Assembly: GCA_964428355.1 (NCBI GenBank)
Contig: CAYRYU010000077.1
Span: forward strand, 1-35,331
From: CAYRYU01 sp964428355
GTDB taxonomy: Bacteria > Muiribacteriota > Ozemobacteria > Ozemobacterales > Ozemobacteraceae
Length of the DNA stretch: 35,331 bases
Reading direction: 5' to 3'
The position numbers were made by a program, and so were the translations under genes. Of this stretch, positions 33,612 to 35,331 are shown in pieces (the first letter of the stretch is position 1; each line of letters starts with the position of its first letter). Under the pieces are notes generated by a model. That model ran no database searches. It had not been told where the DNA came from and was given only the letters and a program-made list of their open reading frames with translations.

Positions 33612-34130
33612 TCATGTTCCTTCGATTCTTTCCAGCTGTATTTTTCCTTCGTCCAACATTTCCAGGGCCAGCGAGTCGGGATACTCGCCGCTGAAATAGA
33701 CCTTCTGGATCCCTGCATTGATGAGCATCTTGGCGCAGGTGATGCACGGCTGGTGCGTGCAGAAAAGGACCGCTCCCTTGAGGGAAACCCCAAAGGCCGC
33801 GGCCTGAAGGATGGCGTTCTGTTCGGCGTGGAGTCCGCGGCAGAGCTCCTGGCGTTGGCCGGAGGGGATTTCCCTGGCTTCCCTCAGGCATCCGCCTTTC
33901 CGCTCCGAACAATGGCTGATCCCGTTCGGAGCTCCGTTGTATCCGGTCGCGAGAATCCGGTTCTCCCGGACGATGACCGCGCCGACCTGCCGCCGCATGC
34001 ATGTGGCGCGGGATGCAACGATCTCGGCGATGCGAAGGAAGTAGGTTTCCCATGTCGGACGGAGGGTGCCCCCCGGAGGTTCCGGAAAAGGCACGGCCGA
34101 ATCGGTGTGCGGATGGCTACTTAGTCCCAT
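33612..34130 (-). CDS. dCMP deaminase (ComEB-like)
   Basis: This is a cytidine/deoxycytidylate deaminase-fold protein of 172 residues. The zinc site is HAEQNAI with the catalytic Glu, and PCITC supplies the two Cys ligands. The segments TWETYF, ASRATCMRRQVGAVIV and ATGYNGAP are typical of dCMP deaminases, which convert dCMP to dUMP for thymidylate synthesis. An additional Cys/His region (HCSERKGGCL) matches the second metal site of this family. The start at ATG 34130 overlaps the upp 3' end by 14 bp and has GGAGA eight bases upstream. An upstream start at 34181 would deepen the overlap. Even with this start there is a roughly 25-residue N-terminal extension compared with short family members. 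Confidence 0.92.
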   Translation of the reverse strand: MGLSSHPHTDSAVPFPEPPGGTLRPTWETYFLRIAEIVASRATCMRRQVGAVIVRENRILATGYNGAPNGISHCSERKGGCLREAREIPSGQRQELCRGLHAEQNAILQAAAFGVSLKGAVLFCTHQPCITCAKMLINAGIQKVYFSGEYPDSLALEMLDEGKIQLERIEGT

Positions 34131-34728
34131 ACAATCTGTCTCCAGCGTCTCCCAGACCGGGAAGTATGTATCCGTGGTCATTCAGTTCCTTGTCGACCAC
34201 GCAGGTGAAAATTTCGACGTCGGGATGGTTTTTCGTCAGGAACTCGATCCCTTCGGGGCACGAGACCAGGCAAAGGAAGCGGATCCGGGTGGCTCCGGCT
34301 TTCTTGACGATATCGATGGCCTTTGCGACGGAGCCGCCTGTCGCGAGCATCGGATCGAGCACGAAAACGTCCATTCCTGCGATGTTTGAGGGAAGCTTGC
34401 AATAATACTGGACCGGCTGGAGGGTTTCGTGGTCCCGGAAAAGTCCGATGTGACCGACTTTGGCCATGGGCATGAAGTTGAGCAACCCCTCCACCATTCC
34501 GAGGCCTGCTCTCAGAATAGGCACAAGGGCAATCAGCTGGCCCGAGATGATTGATCCGGTGGTTTTCATGAGCGGGGTCTCGCAGTAGGTTTCCTCGCTT
34601 GTGATGCCCCTCGTCGCTTCGTAAGCCAGAAGCATCGACAATTCCTTCACCAGCTCACGAAACATGTGAACATCGGTGAACTTTGACCGGAGGAAGGTCA
34701 ACTTGTGCTTCACAAGAGGATGATCCAT
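34117..34728 (-). CDS. upp: Uracil phosphoribosyltransferase
   Basis: UPRT makes UMP from uracil and PRPP in pyrimidine salvage. From ATG 34728 the protein has 203 residues, close to the 208 of E. coli Upp. It begins with HPLVKHKLTFLR, the conserved start of the family. The PRPP-binding loop is VLDPMLATGGS and the uracil-binding C-terminal segment is DHGYILPGLGDAGDR, with a YGTK end. A ribosome-binding site GGAGGGG lies eight bases before this ATG. ATG 34800, with GAGGA just upstream and seven bases after the rpiB stop, would add 24 residues of Gly/Pro-rich leader and cannot be excluded. Confidence 0.95.
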   Translation of the reverse strand: MDHPLVKHKLTFLRSKFTDVHMFRELVKELSMLLAYEATRGITSEETYCETPLMKTTGSIISGQLIALVPILRAGLGMVEGLLNFMPMAKVGHIGLFRDHETLQPVQYYCKLPSNIAGMDVFVLDPMLATGGSVAKAIDIVKKAGATRIRFLCLVSCPEGIEFLTKNHPDVEIFTCVVDKELNDHGYILPGLGDAGDRLYGTK

Positions 34729-34807
34729 TACATGGACCCCTCCGCTGCGGCCTGCGCAGGCGGGTGTTTCGGGAACCCCTCCGGGAATTGGATTCTCCAT
34801 ATTTTCC

Positions 34808-35254
34808 TCAACCCCCTCCCTTGGGGGGAAAGTCGATCTTTTCGACACGCCTGGCGTGCCGGCCACCCTCGAAGTTTGCTGTCAGAAAGGTATCCAGGAT
34901 GTCGAACGCCATTTCTTCCCCGATGATGCGGCCTCCGAGGCAAAGTATGTTGGCATCGTTGTGGTTCCGGGAGAGACGGGCTTCAAGAGCATTGTGGCAA
35001 AGTGCCGCCCGGATACCTCGATGACGGTTGGCGGCCATGGAAACACCCAAACCGGACCCGCAGCAGAGCAATCCGAGAGATCCGGAATTGGCGACGACCT
35101 TGCCGGCGACCAGGTGGGCGAAGTCCGGATAATCGACCGACTCCGCGGAATCGGTCCCGAGATCCTCGACCTCGTGCCCCTGGCTGACGAGTTTTTCGAT
35201 AAGCCGCAGCTTGAGCGGCAAACCCGCGTGATCCGATCCGGCGAAAATTTTCAT
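34808..35254 (-). CDS. rpiB: Ribose-5-phosphate isomerase B
   Basis: RpiB interconverts ribose-5-phosphate and ribulose-5-phosphate in the pentose phosphate pathway. The 148-residue protein starts with KIFAGSDHAG, the signature of the family, and has the active-site Cys block LCCGSGLGVSMAANR, then IRAALCHN and SRNHNDANILCLGGR. The start ATG 35254 has GGGAAGG upstream and is the first gene behind the promoter at 35284-35312. The short C-terminal tail is rich in Lys, Pro and Gly. With upp and the dCMP deaminase it forms a ribose phosphate and pyrimidine nucleotide group. Confidence 0.96.
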   Translation of the reverse strand: MKIFAGSDHAGLPLKLRLIEKLVSQGHEVEDLGTDSAESVDYPDFAHLVAGKVVANSGSLGLLCCGSGLGVSMAANRHRGIRAALCHNALEARLSRNHNDANILCLGGRIIGEEMAFDILDTFLTANFEGGRHARRVEKIDFPPKGGG

Positions 35255-35283
35255 GGAGCCTTCCCCTGGTTTTGGGTCAGGAA

Positions 35284-35312
35284 ATGATACACGTCTCTCG
35301 GAATTGATTCAA
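35284..35312 (-). promoter_or_regulatory. Sigma70-type promoter upstream of rpiB
   Basis: On the minus strand, TTGAAT (complement at 35307-35312) and TATCAT (complement at 35284-35289) are separated by 17 bp. They match the consensus at four and five of six positions. The predicted start lies about 23 nt before the rpiB ATG. All downstream genes to 25906 are closely spaced, so this may drive the whole rpiB to barrel-protein operon. Confidence 0.65.
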
Positions 35313-35331
35313 TACCACTCTTCCCAAATCA

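Overview
The window is moderately GC-rich and almost completely coding. Every protein gene I can support, and the one RNA gene, lies on the minus strand, so gene order below runs from the high-coordinate end to the low. A secreted protein ending in Phe in the style of outer-membrane barrels, MurA and a large chemotaxis and sensory repertoire point to a motile (flagellated or gliding) diderm bacterium. I cannot name the species. A deltaproteobacterium-like or Riflebacteria-like lineage is only a guess.

Region A (35312 to 25906) is a tightly packed housekeeping operon behind a good sigma70-type promoter: rpiB, upp, a dCMP deaminase gene, murA, a HEAT-repeat protein, xerD, and a large secreted protein that is probably an outer-membrane barrel and overlaps xerD by ATGA. 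It is followed by a 273-bp nested inverted-repeat element (25630-25902).

Region B (25617 to 24469) has no protein gene. It holds a textbook promoter, about 1.1 kb of hairpin-rich sequence whose first and last 33 nt are complementary, and a strong intrinsic terminator. I read it as a large structured noncoding RNA gene of a class I do not recognise.

Region C (24418 to 18980) is a two-component pair: a 1595-residue soluble histidine kinase (pseudo-receiver, eight PAS domains, one GAF) and a NarL-type response regulator. The kinase begins 51 nt after the RNA terminator and has no obvious promoter of its own.

Region D (18707 to 11655) encodes a 2350-residue membrane protein with two class III cyclase domains, each preceded by its own four-helix membrane module and HAMP domain. 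The first cyclase keeps the metal-binding aspartates but has lost the Asn/Arg pair. The second keeps Lys, Thr, Asn and Arg but has Gln for the first aspartate. Together they could build one complete site, as in animal transmembrane adenylyl cyclases. This and the RNA are the two most notable features.

Region E (11491 to 1) is a chemotaxis operon: STAS protein, CheY, a 75-residue unknown protein, CheA (P2-containing), short CheR, a 1231-residue chemoreceptor, CheW, CheD, a second CheA with an unusual middle region, and a metallo-beta-lactamase-fold protein cut by the window edge. No CheB is present in the window. The cyclase gene directly upstream and co-oriented suggests, but does not prove, a link between cAMP signalling and this chemosensory array.
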